From Pseudomonadota bacterium (GTDB taxonomy: Bacteria; Pseudomonadota; Gammaproteobacteria; Xanthomonadales; Xanthomonadaceae): 64,000 nt of DNA. The first letter of the stretch is position 1. The number at the start of each line of letters is the position of its first letter. Of this stretch, positions 44,371 to 52,787 are shown piece after piece. The DNA lies in assembly GCA_023388355.1 (NCBI GenBank), contig JAEWGI010000080.1, positions 62,001 through 126,000 on the forward strand. The letters are read 5' to 3'. The translations under genes and the position numbers were made by a program. Under the pieces are notes generated by a model. That model did no database searches and was not told where the DNA came from. It saw nothing but the letters and a program-made list of their open reading frames with translations.

Positions 44371-45579
44371 ATGTCCCGACCGCCCGACGGCCAGGCCCTG
44401 CCGGATTTCGGCTCGCGCGCATTCCTGCTCGCGCACGTCGCCGACACCATGCGCTTCTACCATCCGCGCTGCATCGACCCGTCCGGCGGCTTCTTCCACT
44501 TCTTCCGCGACGACGGCTCGGTCTACGACCCCGACACCCGACACCTGGTCAGCAGCACCCGCTTCGTCTTCAACTACGCCATGGCCTGGCGCGCCTTCGG
44601 CGAGCGGGACTATCGCGACGCCGTCGGCCACGGCATCGAATACCTGCGCGAGGCGCACCGCAACCCCGACAGCGGCGGCTACGCCTGGGTGCTCCGCGGG
44701 GGACGCGCGGTCGACGCCAGCAACCACTGCTACGGCCTGGCCTTCGTGGCCCTGGCCTACGCCAAGGCGCTGGAGGCCGGCTTCGACGATGCCGCCGGCT
44801 GGCTGGACGACACCTGGCAGCTGATGGAGCGCCACTTCTGGGAACCCGCGCACGGGCTCTACGCGGACGATGCCACGGCCGACTGGACGGTGTCGCCCTA
44901 CCGCGGCCAGAACGCCAACATGCACGCCTGCGAAGCCTGGCTGGCCGCGTTCGAGGCCACCGGCCAGGCGCGCTACCTCGATCGCGCCGCGCTGCTGGCC
45001 GACCGCATGCTCAACCGCCAGGCCGCGCAGACCGGTGGCCTGGTGTGGGAGCACTACCGCAGCGACTGGAGCCCGGACTGGGACTACAACCGCGGCGACC
45101 GCAGCAACATCTTCCGCCCCTGGGGCTACCAGCCCGGCCACCAGGTGGAATGGGCCAAGCTGCTGCTGATCCTGGACCGCCACGCGCCGGAAGACTGGCG
45201 CCTGCCTCGCGCGCGCGAACTGTTCGACCGCGCGCTGGCGATGGCCTGGGATCCGGTGCATGGCGGCGTGGTCTACGGCAACGACCGCGAAGGCGGCTTC
45301 TACGACGAGGACAAGTACTTCTGGGTCCAGGCCGAATCCATCGCCACCGCCGCCCTGCTCGCCGCGCGCACCGGCGAAGACGTCTACGGGGACTGGTACC
45401 GGCGGCTGTGGGAGTACAGCTGGACCCACTTCGTGGACCACGAGCACGGCGCCTGGTACCGCATCCTCGGCCGCGACAACCGCAAGTACAGCGACGAGAA
45501 GAGTCCTGCGGGCAAGACCGACTACCACACGATGGGCGCGTGCTACGAAGTACTCAACGTGCTGCCGGAAGGGGCCTGA
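44371..45579 (+). CDS. AGE-family sugar epimerase/isomerase (probable mannose isomerase)
   Basis: N-acylglucosamine 2-epimerase superfamily, (alpha/alpha)6 barrel, 402 residues. Family stretches with active-site residues: NYAMAWRAFGERDY, ASNHCYGLAFVALAYAKAL, SPYRGQNANMHACEAWLAAF, FRPWGYQPGHQVEWAKLLL and the C-terminal GKTDYHTMGACYEVL. Members include mannose isomerase, cellobiose 2-epimerase and GlcNAc 2-epimerase. With a LacI regulator, a PfkB fructokinase-like gene and a TonB sugar receptor nearby, conversion of mannose to fructose is the likeliest role, but this is inference. Convergent with the kinase gene 30 bases downstream. Confidence 0.88.
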   Translation: MSRPPDGQALPDFGSRAFLLAHVADTMRFYHPRCIDPSGGFFHFFRDDGSVYDPDTRHLVSSTRFVFNYAMAWRAFGERDYRDAVGHGIEYLREAHRNPDSGGYAWVLRGGRAVDASNHCYGLAFVALAYAKALEAGFDDAAGWLDDTWQLMERHFWEPAHGLYADDATADWTVSPYRGQNANMHACEAWLAAFEATGQARYLDRAALLADRMLNRQAAQTGGLVWEHYRSDWSPDWDYNRGDRSNIFRPWGYQPGHQVEWAKLLLILDRHAPEDWRLPRARELFDRALAMAWDPVHGGVVYGNDREGGFYDEDKYFWVQAESIATAALLAARTGEDVYGDWYRRLWEYSWTHFVDHEHGAWYRILGRDNRKYSDEKSPAGKTDYHTMGACYEVLNVLPEGA

Positions 45580-45609
45580 CGCAACGGCCCCGCGCGCCTG
45601 CCGGGAAGG

Positions 45610-46572
45610 TTACGTCCGCACCCGCTCGGTGGCCAGCAGCGCCTCCACCTCCTCGACGCGTGGCGCGTGCGCGCCGGCGCGCGTGCAGGCCGCTGCCGCG
45701 GCTGCCGCCGAAAAGTGCAGGTGCGCCGGCCAGTCGCGCCCCGGATGTTGCAGCATGCTGGCCAGGAAGCCGCCCATGCTGGCATCTCCGGCGCCGACCG
45801 TGTCGCGCACCGTGACCGACAGCGCGCGCTGGTCGACGCTGCGTCCATCCACATACAGCGTCATGCCGTCCGCGCCGCGCGTGTACAGCAGCAGCGCGCC
45901 GGACTGGAGCAGTTCGCGCACCCGCTGCAGTGCCCGCTCCGTCGACAGGTCGGGGTAGATCTGGCGCAGATCCTCGTCCGACAGCTTGAGCACGCCGGCC
46001 ACACCGGCCAGGCGTTCGAACACCGGCGGGTAGTCCGCCCCCATCAGGTTGCGGCAGTTCGGATCGAAGCTGATGCGCACGCCCTGCGCATGCAGCGATT
46101 CGGCCAGCGCCGCCAGGCGCGCGCCGACGGGCTGGCGGACCAGGCTGATTCCGCCGAAGTGCGCGTACTCGCAGGCCTCGCGCCAGCCCGCGGGCAGCCG
46201 ATCTTCGTCGAAGCCCAGGTCCGCGCTGCCGACGAAGAAATACTGCGGCGGATCGAGCTGGGGCACGATCGCCAATAGCGGCGGCTGCGCCACGCGCTGG
46301 GTGAAGCGCAGGTCCAGCCCGGCCGCTTCGGAGTGGCGCAGCAGCTCGTCGCCGAACAGGTCCTCGCTCACCGAGCCGCCCCAGGCCGTCGCCACGCCCA
46401 GCGTCGAGGCCACCCGCGCCACGTTCCAGCACGCGCCGCCGGGCACGCTGCGCCAGCTGTCCTCGCCGGTGCGGACGAAATCGGTCAGGGCCTCGCCGAA
46501 CACCACCAGCCGCGGCAGCGCCGCACCTGCATCGCCGCCGCCGATCTTCTGCGCCTGGGCGGGCTCACCCAT
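45610..46572 (-). CDS. PfkB-family carbohydrate kinase (fructokinase-like)
   Basis: Ribokinase-superfamily kinase of 320 residues. N-terminal LVVFGEALTDFVRTGEDSWRSVPGGACWNVA is the sugar-binding signature, and the C-terminal RDTVGAGDASMGGFLASML holds the catalytic Asp and anion hole. Resembles fructokinases. It would phosphorylate the ketose made by the AGE enzyme, feeding fructose 6-phosphate into glycolysis. ATG at 46572 with an AGGA ribosome site. It follows the TonB receptor on the same strand but is separated by a strong terminator, so it needs read-through or its own promoter. No operator of the local type is visible immediately upstream. Confidence 0.88.
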   Translation of the reverse strand: MGEPAQAQKIGGGDAGAALPRLVVFGEALTDFVRTGEDSWRSVPGGACWNVARVASTLGVATAWGGSVSEDLFGDELLRHSEAAGLDLRFTQRVAQPPLLAIVPQLDPPQYFFVGSADLGFDEDRLPAGWREACEYAHFGGISLVRQPVGARLAALAESLHAQGVRISFDPNCRNLMGADYPPVFERLAGVAGVLKLSDEDLRQIYPDLSTERALQRVRELLQSGALLLYTRGADGMTLYVDGRSVDQRALSVTVRDTVGAGDASMGGFLASMLQHPGRDWPAHLHFSAAAAAAACTRAGAHAPRVEEVEALLATERVRT

Positions 46573-46665
46573 CGTGTCGTATTCCTGTGCAAACGGTCGC
46601 CCGGTGTCGGGCGTAAGAGGTCGGCAAAGATGTCATATCCCCAGGTCCAAGGTCCATGGCGTCGC

Positions 46666-46698
46666 GAAAAAATGCCCTGCCGCCGGCGCGGCAGGGCA
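46666..46698 (-). terminator. Intrinsic terminator downstream of the TonB receptor
   Basis: On the minus strand an 11-bp perfect stem TGCCCTGCCGC/GCGGCAGGGCA with loop GCCG is followed by six T. Strong bacterial terminator shape. Confidence 0.9.
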
Positions 46699-46729
46699 AC
46701 GGGGAAGGAATCCGGAAGCGACGACGTCC

Positions 46730-46760
46730 GGCGCCTTCCTGTCACGCGGAGGAAGGCGCC
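46730..46760 (-). repeat. 11-bp hairpin just after the TonB receptor stop
   Basis: GGCGCCTTCCT pairs perfectly with AGGAAGGCGCC across a nine-base loop, six bases beyond the receptor stop codon. There is no T-run after it. It may stabilise the 3' end together with the terminator 32 bases further on. Confidence 0.6.
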
Positions 46761-46766
46761 GCCCAG

Positions 46767-49736
46767 TCAGAACCTGATGCGCGCACCGAGGTAGTAGCGG
46801 CGCTCGTACACGCTCATGTCGTAGAAGTGGTTGCTCCACTGCGCGTAGCGGCGCTCGCTCTCGCCGGTCAGGTTGGTGCCCTGCAGGTAGACGGTCACGT
46901 TCGGCGTGATGTCGTAGCTGAGTGACGCATCCAGGTAGCCCACGGCCTCGTTCCAGATGGCCAGCGGATCGCCCCAGGCCGCCGAGTTGGTCTCGCCGAA
47001 GCGCCGGCTGCGCCAGTTGTAGGCGATGCGCGCCTGCGTCCGGTCGCCCTGGTACCAGAGCACGGCGTTGACCTGGTGCTTGGAGTTGTCGCCGATCGGC
47101 AGCACGTTGCCGTCGATGTCCTCGCCGCCGGTGGCGGCCTCCGAATAGGTGTAGTTGAGGTTGGCGCCCAATCCGCCCCAGACGCCAGGCAGGAAGTCAA
47201 AGGCCTGCTGGTAGCCGACCTCGAAGCCCTTGATCGTGCCGCCGCCGCTGTTGACGATGCGCTCCACCGGGCCGCCGTCGCGCACCACGCCGTCGGCGTC
47301 GGGCTGCGGCTCGTTCACGGTGGTGCCGCCCGGGAACGATTCCACGTCCATCAGGAACACGCCCAGGTTGAGCAGCGAGGCGTCGGCGAAGTACCACTCC
47401 CAGGACGCGTTGAAGTTGTCCGAGCGGAACGGCTCGAGCTGGGGATTGCCGGCGCGGCCGTTGAGGAAGATCTGCGCGTCCGGCGGCAGTTCCGGATGGC
47501 GCGCCTCGGTGCCCGAGCCGTTGGCGGCGTAGAACACCACCAGGCCGCGCCCCAGGTCGGGCAGGTTCTGCCGCGCCACGCCCTTGTTGTAGCCAAAGCG
47601 CAGGATCTGCTCGCTGGACAGTTCGAAGGCGATGTTGGCCGAAGGCAGCACGTCGGTGTAGCTGTTCTCGATCTGGTTCACGCCCACCGCCGGGTTGACG
47701 CCGTTCCAGTTGTGGCTGCCGATGAAGACCGAATCCACCGTCTGGTACTGGTCGATGAGCAGCCTGGTCTCGACCACGCGCACGCCCAGGTTGGCCCGCC
47801 AGGGGATGCCGTTCTGGCCGGTGCCGCCCTCCAGGTTCACCTTGAGGTAGGCCGCGCGGCTGCGCTCGCCGACCGCGAACGAATCGGGCGCGTGCGCGTA
47901 GGCGACGTTGCCCGGATAGAGGCTGTCGAGATAGGCCACCGGATTGCTCATCACGTCCGGATCGACCGCCGGCAGCCCGATGCCGCCGAGGCCATCGACC
48001 ACCACCGGCGAGAAATCGCTGAAGTGGCGCCAGTACTCCGGCACCGAGGTGAACGGCAGGATGCGCGCCTCGGAAAAGCCGGTGCAGCTGTCGACGATCA
48101 GTGGATCCTTGAAGTAGTACAGGGCCAGGTTCGGGTCCGCACACGGGCCGGGCGAGATCGGCGAGAGGTAGCGGTAGGCCTGGTAGTCGTAGTCGCGCTC
48201 GCCGTGGCGTACACCGAACTCGAGCGATTGCAGCACGCCGGAGTCCTGGAACTCCCACGTGCCGTCGGCGCGCAGCACGTCCATCGACGCTTCCATCCGG
48301 TTGCCCTGGGCCCAGGTGGACATCAGTTGCCAGTTCTCCGGATTGGTGACGTCGGTGATCATGTCGACGTGCGGATAGCCGCCGCGAAAATCGATCGAGG
48401 CGTCGATCCGCTCCAGGCCGTTGAGGTTGGCATAGCGCACCGTGCCGTCCGGCAGGGTGATCGGATCGCCGCGGGTCACGACGGAGTCGGCGCGGGCCTC
48501 GTCGTAGACCCGCTCGGACTTGCCGTGCACGTAGCGCACGCTGCCGCGGAACGGGCCGCCATTGTCGAAGCTCAGCTCGACGTTGGTGTTGAGCGCGTCG
48601 GAGTTGCTCAGCCCGGCCAGCGAATGGGCCTGGAAGCGGCCGTAGTTGAAGATGCCGTACTCGAGCACGCCGTTGGGGTCGACCACCGATCCGGGCTGCA
48701 GCTGGTTCATGGCCCAGCTGGTGTGCAGCTGTGCGGCGACCGACTTGTCGAGGTTGTCCATGTCGGTATAGGCCACGTCCGCGTTCAGCCGCACCGAGTC
48801 GGTGAAGTCGAACTGGAACGCGGCGTTGACGCCCAGGCGCTGGCGTTCGGTGTAGCGGTTCTCCAGTTCGGTGGCGACCCAGTTGTAGAAGTATTCGCGC
48901 GGCTGGTTGGCCGGATCGTAGTTGCCGCCGATCACGCCATCGCCGTTGAAGTCGAAGCCGACGTCGGACTCGCTCGACTTCTGGGCGCCGTTGCTCCACA
49001 CGCTCGGACGCTTGTTGGCCAGCGACGCATCCGAGTAGGACACCGCCAGCAACGCGCCCCAGCGATCGGTGCGGTAGTTGGCCAGGGCCGAGTACTGTTC
49101 GTTCAGCTCCTTGACGATGCTGCCGTAATTGGCCTCGGCCTGGGCGCTGAAGGTCCATCCGGCCTGGAAATCGAACGGCCGGTGGGTGCGCAGCGCGATG
49201 GTGCCGCCGATGCCGCCGTCGAGGTCCGAGGCGGTGAGCGACTTGACCACGTCCACGCCGCGAAACAGGGTCGGCGGAATGTCGACGAAGTCCGGCTGCG
49301 CGCGGCCGAGGTTCGGCTGGCCGTACTGGTCGCCGCCGCCGGCACCCAGGAAAAGCTCGCCGTTGAGCGTGGTCTGCACCTGCGGCACGCCGCGGATGTT
49401 GACCAGCGCGCCCTCGCCTGCCGAGCGCCGGATCTGCACGCCAGTGATGCGCTGCAGCGAGTCGGCGATGGTGACGTCGGGCAGCTTGCCTATGTCCTCG
49501 GCCGAGATCGAGTCGAGGATCTGGGCCGCGTTGCGCTTGGTCTCGATGGCCTCGGCCTGCGCGCCACGCACGCCGCGCACGACCACCACCCCGAGTTCGG
49601 TCGCCGGGTCGACGGCGGCCGGCGCGGAGCCGTCGGCGTCCTGCGCCAGCGCCGGGGCGTTGGCCGCCATGGCCAGGATGGAACCCGCGATCGCGCCGGA
49701 AAGCGCGCTCACGCGATGCTTCGACTTCGTCTTCAT
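46767..49736 (-). CDS. TonB-dependent receptor, Xanthomonas/Caulobacter carbohydrate type
   Basis: Outer-membrane receptor of 989 residues, the large TIGR01782-like class. Signal peptide (SGAIAGSILAMAANAPALAQ), then a TonB-box-like region and plug with NAAQILDSISAEDIGKLPDV, IADSLQRITGVQIRR and VNIRGVPQVQTTLNG, and a long barrel ending VYERRYYLGARIRF. The SISAEDIGKLPD motif is characteristic of receptors for plant or algal oligosaccharides. Two palindromic operators lie upstream (49788-49799, 49911-49922). With the LacI, AGE and PfkB genes it forms one putative sugar-use locus. ATG at 49736 with ribosome site GGGAGGGAGC. Confidence 0.95.
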   Translation of the reverse strand: MKTKSKHRVSALSGAIAGSILAMAANAPALAQDADGSAPAAVDPATELGVVVVRGVRGAQAEAIETKRNAAQILDSISAEDIGKLPDVTIADSLQRITGVQIRRSAGEGALVNIRGVPQVQTTLNGELFLGAGGGDQYGQPNLGRAQPDFVDIPPTLFRGVDVVKSLTASDLDGGIGGTIALRTHRPFDFQAGWTFSAQAEANYGSIVKELNEQYSALANYRTDRWGALLAVSYSDASLANKRPSVWSNGAQKSSESDVGFDFNGDGVIGGNYDPANQPREYFYNWVATELENRYTERQRLGVNAAFQFDFTDSVRLNADVAYTDMDNLDKSVAAQLHTSWAMNQLQPGSVVDPNGVLEYGIFNYGRFQAHSLAGLSNSDALNTNVELSFDNGGPFRGSVRYVHGKSERVYDEARADSVVTRGDPITLPDGTVRYANLNGLERIDASIDFRGGYPHVDMITDVTNPENWQLMSTWAQGNRMEASMDVLRADGTWEFQDSGVLQSLEFGVRHGERDYDYQAYRYLSPISPGPCADPNLALYYFKDPLIVDSCTGFSEARILPFTSVPEYWRHFSDFSPVVVDGLGGIGLPAVDPDVMSNPVAYLDSLYPGNVAYAHAPDSFAVGERSRAAYLKVNLEGGTGQNGIPWRANLGVRVVETRLLIDQYQTVDSVFIGSHNWNGVNPAVGVNQIENSYTDVLPSANIAFELSSEQILRFGYNKGVARQNLPDLGRGLVVFYAANGSGTEARHPELPPDAQIFLNGRAGNPQLEPFRSDNFNASWEWYFADASLLNLGVFLMDVESFPGGTTVNEPQPDADGVVRDGGPVERIVNSGGGTIKGFEVGYQQAFDFLPGVWGGLGANLNYTYSEAATGGEDIDGNVLPIGDNSKHQVNAVLWYQGDRTQARIAYNWRSRRFGETNSAAWGDPLAIWNEAVGYLDASLSYDITPNVTVYLQGTNLTGESERRYAQWSNHFYDMSVYERRYYLGARIRF

Positions 49737-49787
49737 GCTCCCTCCCAAGGGTGTTTTCGATGGACGCTCGCGTATCCGACGTCGTGT

Positions 49788-49799
49788 GGTAACGATACC
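49788..49799. promoter_or_regulatory. LacI-type operator near the TonB receptor start
   Basis: GGTAACGATACC, one mismatch from the perfect palindrome GGTAACGTTACC, 51 bases before the receptor ATG, so overlapping or next to the expected promoter. This position suits repression. Confidence 0.65.
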
Positions 49800-49880
49800 T
49801 CCGCGACGCGGCCGCGAAGGTCGCGCGCGAGACCGCCGCGCTACCGTCGCCGGACCCGCGACCCGTGCGGCGCGGACCAC

Positions 49881-49913
49881 ACCACAGCACTGCCACCGGG
49901 GCAGTGCTGTGGT
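49881..49913. repeat. Perfect 14-bp inverted repeat abutting the distal operator
   Basis: ACCACAGCACTGCC (49881-49894) and its exact complement (49900-49913) enclose the 5-base loop ACCGG. The right arm overlaps the first three bases of the operator at 49911. No T-run follows on either strand, so it is not an obvious terminator; it could be a second protein site or a cruciform-prone element. Confidence 0.65.
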
Positions 49914-49922
49914 AACGTTACC
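49911..49922. promoter_or_regulatory. LacI-type operator, distal copy
   Basis: GGTAACGTTACC is a perfect 12-base palindrome 123 bases from the operator at 49788, a spacing that would allow looping by a tetrameric or paired LacI-type repressor. Confidence 0.7.
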
Positions 49923-50300
49923 CCGAAGAATCCGCGATTACAACAAGGCCCCCATCGACGCCCGCTTGCCGCGCTTGAACCGCGCCGACGCGTGCTGCAG
50001 GAGACCTTCCCTGGCAAAGCCCGCGGCCATGCGCGGAAGCCGCACCGCTGCTCACCTCCCTTCACGGGAAGGACCAGAAGCGCGGATGGTGTTTCGCACG
50101 CGTGCCCCGCGACCGGCAAGATCCTGCCGGGCCGCATAGCCCCTCCCGAGCCCTCCGCCCGAAGGGGAAGGCTTCAGAACCGGGGTATGGGCGGCGGGCA
50201 GCCGAGACAGGCCTGCGAAGTCGCCGCAACCTCCACACGTCGGGAGCCGCGGCCGAGGATCGGGGTTGTGGTGATCAGTGCCGCCGCGACAGAATCCGGG

Positions 50301-51164
50301 CTACCGCCTAGCCCACTGCGCCAGCAGCACTGCCGTCGCGGCAGCCACGTTCAGGCTTTCCACCACGCCGGTCCCGGGGATCGACAGGCGCAGGTCGCAG
50401 CTTGCCGCGAGCGCGTCGTTCATGCCCGAGCTTTCCGCTCCAAGCACGTACACCAGCCGCGACGGCAACGCTGCCGCAAACAGGTCCTCGCCACCGCGCA
50501 CCACGGTTGCGGCCAGCGAGAATCCCGCATCGCGCAGCTGTGCGATCGCGTCCTGTGCCGCATCCAGGCGCACCATCGGCACGTGCTCGGCGCCCCCTTC
50601 GGCCACCCGCGCCGCCGCGCCCGACAGCGCCAGCGTCGACGGCCCCGGCAGCAGCAGCCCGGCCACGCCGAAGTGCGCAGACGAGCGCAGGATCGCGCCC
50701 AGGTTGTGCGGATTGCCCACGCCGTCCAGCCACAGCGCGCAGCACGGCCCGTCCGGCAGCCCGGCCAGCCAGCCGGCCAGTGTCTGCGGCGTCTCGCGCA
50801 GCACGTCGGCCACCACGCCCTCGTGGTGGGTGCTCGACGACAGCCGCCGCAGCTCATCGGCATCCTCGACCACGCGATAGCCGATGCGGTTGGCCACGCA
50901 CCACTTCAGCATCGGCTGCAGCGCGCCGATCCGGTCGGGCGCCAGGTAGAGCTTGCGGATCGCCTGCGGGCGGCGCGCGAACACCGCCTGCACCGCGTTC
51001 ATTCCATGCAGGCGCAGCTCCTCGCCGCGATCCGGCGGCGGCTGCGCGTCGCCGCGTGCACGTGCAGGCGCGCGGTCGTCGCGTCCACTGCCCGCGCGGT
51101 CGCGGCCGCGCGTGGCCCAGGGCGTGTCGCGCCCGGGCGACGGCGGTGGCGTGCGCCTGCTCAT
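50301..51164 (-). CDS. SpoU/TrmH-family RNA 2'-O-methyltransferase
   Basis: SPOUT-fold RNA methyltransferase of 287 residues. An N-terminal L30e-like substrate-binding part is seen (ELRLHGMNAVQAVFARRPQAIRKLYL). The knotted catalytic domain shows motif 1 LWLDGVGNPHNLGAILRSSAHFG, motif 2 VYVLGAESSGM and motif 3 LSIPGTGVVESLNVAAATAVLL. Modifies rRNA or tRNA ribose; RlmB- or TrmH-like, the exact target not certain. The N-terminal 50 residues (RRTPPPSPGRDTPW..) are basic and low in complexity. ATG at 51164 lies one base after the symporter stop, so the two genes form an operon. Confidence 0.92.
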   Translation of the reverse strand: MSRRTPPPSPGRDTPWATRGRDRAGSGRDDRAPARARGDAQPPPDRGEELRLHGMNAVQAVFARRPQAIRKLYLAPDRIGALQPMLKWCVANRIGYRVVEDADELRRLSSSTHHEGVVADVLRETPQTLAGWLAGLPDGPCCALWLDGVGNPHNLGAILRSSAHFGVAGLLLPGPSTLALSGAAARVAEGGAEHVPMVRLDAAQDAIAQLRDAGFSLAATVVRGGEDLFAAALPSRLVYVLGAESSGMNDALAASCDLRLSIPGTGVVESLNVAAATAVLLAQWARR

Positions 51165-51165
51165 C

Positions 51166-52620
51166 TCACCTGGGCCGTCGCCAGAAGTCGGCGTTGTCGA
51201 TGCCCAGCGCATCCGGATCGAAGGTTGGATCCAGGCCCTGCTGCTTCTGCCGCTCGTAGTCGCGCAGCGCCAGCAGCGCCGGCTTCTGCACGATCAGGAT
51301 GGCGACGATGTTGAGCCACGCCATCAGGCCCACGCCGATGTCGCCCAGCGTCCAGGCCGCGCCCGCGCTGCGCACCGCGCCCAGGATCACCGCCAGCAGG
51401 ATCGCCACCCGCAGCACCAGCGTCATCCACGGACGATGCACCTTGCGGTTGATGTAGGCGATGTTGGTCTCGGCCATGTAGTAGTAGGCGACGATGGTGG
51501 TGAAGGCGAAGAACAGCAGCGCCAGCGCCACGAATCCCGCGCCGTAGCCGGGCAGCACCGACTCCACCGCCGCCTGCGCGAAGCCCGGCCCGGCCTCGAT
51601 GCCGGGAAGCGCCTCAATCAGCACCGCACCGTCGGGCATGAACACGTTGTACATGCCGGTCGACAGGATCATGAAGGCGGTGGCCGAACACACCAGCAGG
51701 GTGTCGACGTAGACCGAGAAGGCCTGCACGTAGCCCTGTTTGGCCGGATGCGAGACCTCCGCCGCGGCCGCCGCATGCGGGCTCGTGCCCTGGCCGGCCT
51801 CGTTGGAGTAGATGCCGCGCTTGACGCCCCACTCCACCGCCAGGCCCAGCATCGCGCCGAAGCCGGCCTCCATGCCGAAGGCGCTGCGGAAGATCAGCGA
51901 GATCATCTGCGGCACCTGCTCGGCGTTGAGCACCATGATCACGAACGCCACCAGCATGTACGCCAGCGCCATGAACGGCACCACCAGCTCGGCGAACCTG
52001 GCGATACGCTTGACGCCGCCGAAGATGATGAAGCCCAGCGCCAGCACCACGCCGGTGGCGGTCACGGTGGGCGGAACGTTCCAGGCGTTGTCCATGCCCG
52101 AGGCGATGCCGTTGGCCTGCACGCCCGGCAGGAAGAAGCCGGTGGCCACGATGGTGGTGAGCGCGAACAGCCACGCGTACCACTTCTGCCCCATCGCCTT
52201 TTCGATGTAGTACGCCGGTCCGCCGCGGTAGCGGCCCTCGTCGTCCTTTTCCTTGTAGATCTGGGCGAGCGTCGATTCGACGTATGAGGTCGAGGCGCCG
52301 AGGAAGGCCATCACCCACATCCAGAACACCGCGCCCGGACCGCCGAAGGCGATCGCGGTGGCCACGCCGGCGATGTTGCCGATGCCCACGCGCCCGGACA
52401 GCGACATCGCCAGGGCCTGGAACGAGGACACGCCGGCCGCCGAAGACTTGCCCGCCAGCAGCAGCCGGATCATCTCCGGCACGTTGCGCAGCTGCATGAA
52501 GCGGGTGCGGATCGAGAAGTACAGGCCTGCGCCCAGGCACAGCGCGATCAGCGCCTTGCTCCAGATGACGCCGTTCAACCAGCCGAGAAATGCTTCCAAG
52601 GACTCTTCCCCTTCGATCAT
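51166..52620 (-). CDS. Sodium:alanine symporter (AGCS) family transporter
   Basis: Inner-membrane amino-acid:Na+ symporter of 484 residues with about ten helices. Signature stretches: SLSGRVGIGNIAGVATAIAFGGPGAVFWMW, GGPAYYIEKAMG, GIYSNEAGQGTSPHAAAAAE, VQAFSVYVDTLLVCSATAFM and AFTTIVAYYYMAETNIAYI. Likely imports alanine or glycine. ATG at 52620 (MIEGEESLEAFLGWLNG); an ATG six codons upstream is possible. First gene of a pair with the SpoU methyltransferase. Preceded by a short repeat cluster (52646-52766). Confidence 0.93.
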   Translation of the reverse strand: MIEGEESLEAFLGWLNGVIWSKALIALCLGAGLYFSIRTRFMQLRNVPEMIRLLLAGKSSAAGVSSFQALAMSLSGRVGIGNIAGVATAIAFGGPGAVFWMWVMAFLGASTSYVESTLAQIYKEKDDEGRYRGGPAYYIEKAMGQKWYAWLFALTTIVATGFFLPGVQANGIASGMDNAWNVPPTVTATGVVLALGFIIFGGVKRIARFAELVVPFMALAYMLVAFVIMVLNAEQVPQMISLIFRSAFGMEAGFGAMLGLAVEWGVKRGIYSNEAGQGTSPHAAAAAEVSHPAKQGYVQAFSVYVDTLLVCSATAFMILSTGMYNVFMPDGAVLIEALPGIEAGPGFAQAAVESVLPGYGAGFVALALLFFAFTTIVAYYYMAETNIAYINRKVHRPWMTLVLRVAILLAVILGAVRSAGAAWTLGDIGVGLMAWLNIVAILIVQKPALLALRDYERQKQQGLDPTFDPDALGIDNADFWRRPR

Positions 52621-52645
52621 GCGCACGGAAGGGCGCACGATAACG

Positions 52646-52766
52646 GAATCAGGGGTCGGAGTGCATTCTTCCTCCCCCTTGCCGGGAATCAGGGGTCAGC
52701 GTGCACTTTTCCGCTGGATGTCCGGCACAAGCGTGCGAACAGGGGGAAAGTACGCTCCGCCCCCGA
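52646..52766. repeat. Direct and inverted repeats between the symporter and RND genes
   Basis: Two 27-base direct copies beginning GAATCAGGGGTC (52646-52672 and 52686-52712; a few mismatches) start 40 bases apart. A third, inverted copy (GGGGAAAGTACGCTCCGCCC, about 52743-52766) follows. The gap of 167 bases holds no gene. This word family is familiar in xanthomonad intergenic regions; its function is unknown. Confidence 0.65.
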
Positions 52767-52787
52767 CCCGGCGGCGCCCCGCTCCGC

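Larger units (their letters stand above)
49737..50300. other. 564-base intergenic region upstream of the TonB receptor
   Basis: No gene is supported here. It contains operator-like palindromes at 49788-49799 and 49911-49922, a 14-bp perfect hairpin at 49881-49913 and, from about 50050 to 50175, C/G-rich palindromic sequence of the kind seen in other gaps (CCCTTCACGGGAAGG, CCCGAAGGGGAAGG). The side nearest 50300 is downstream of the methyltransferase gene and shows no clear terminator. Confidence 0.6.

Noticed and set aside
47076..51314. Long plus-strand open frame opposite the TonB receptor and RNA methyltransferase
   Set aside because: Same third-position artefact; no family-like sequence, no ribosome site, and it runs through operator and repeat sequence between genes.
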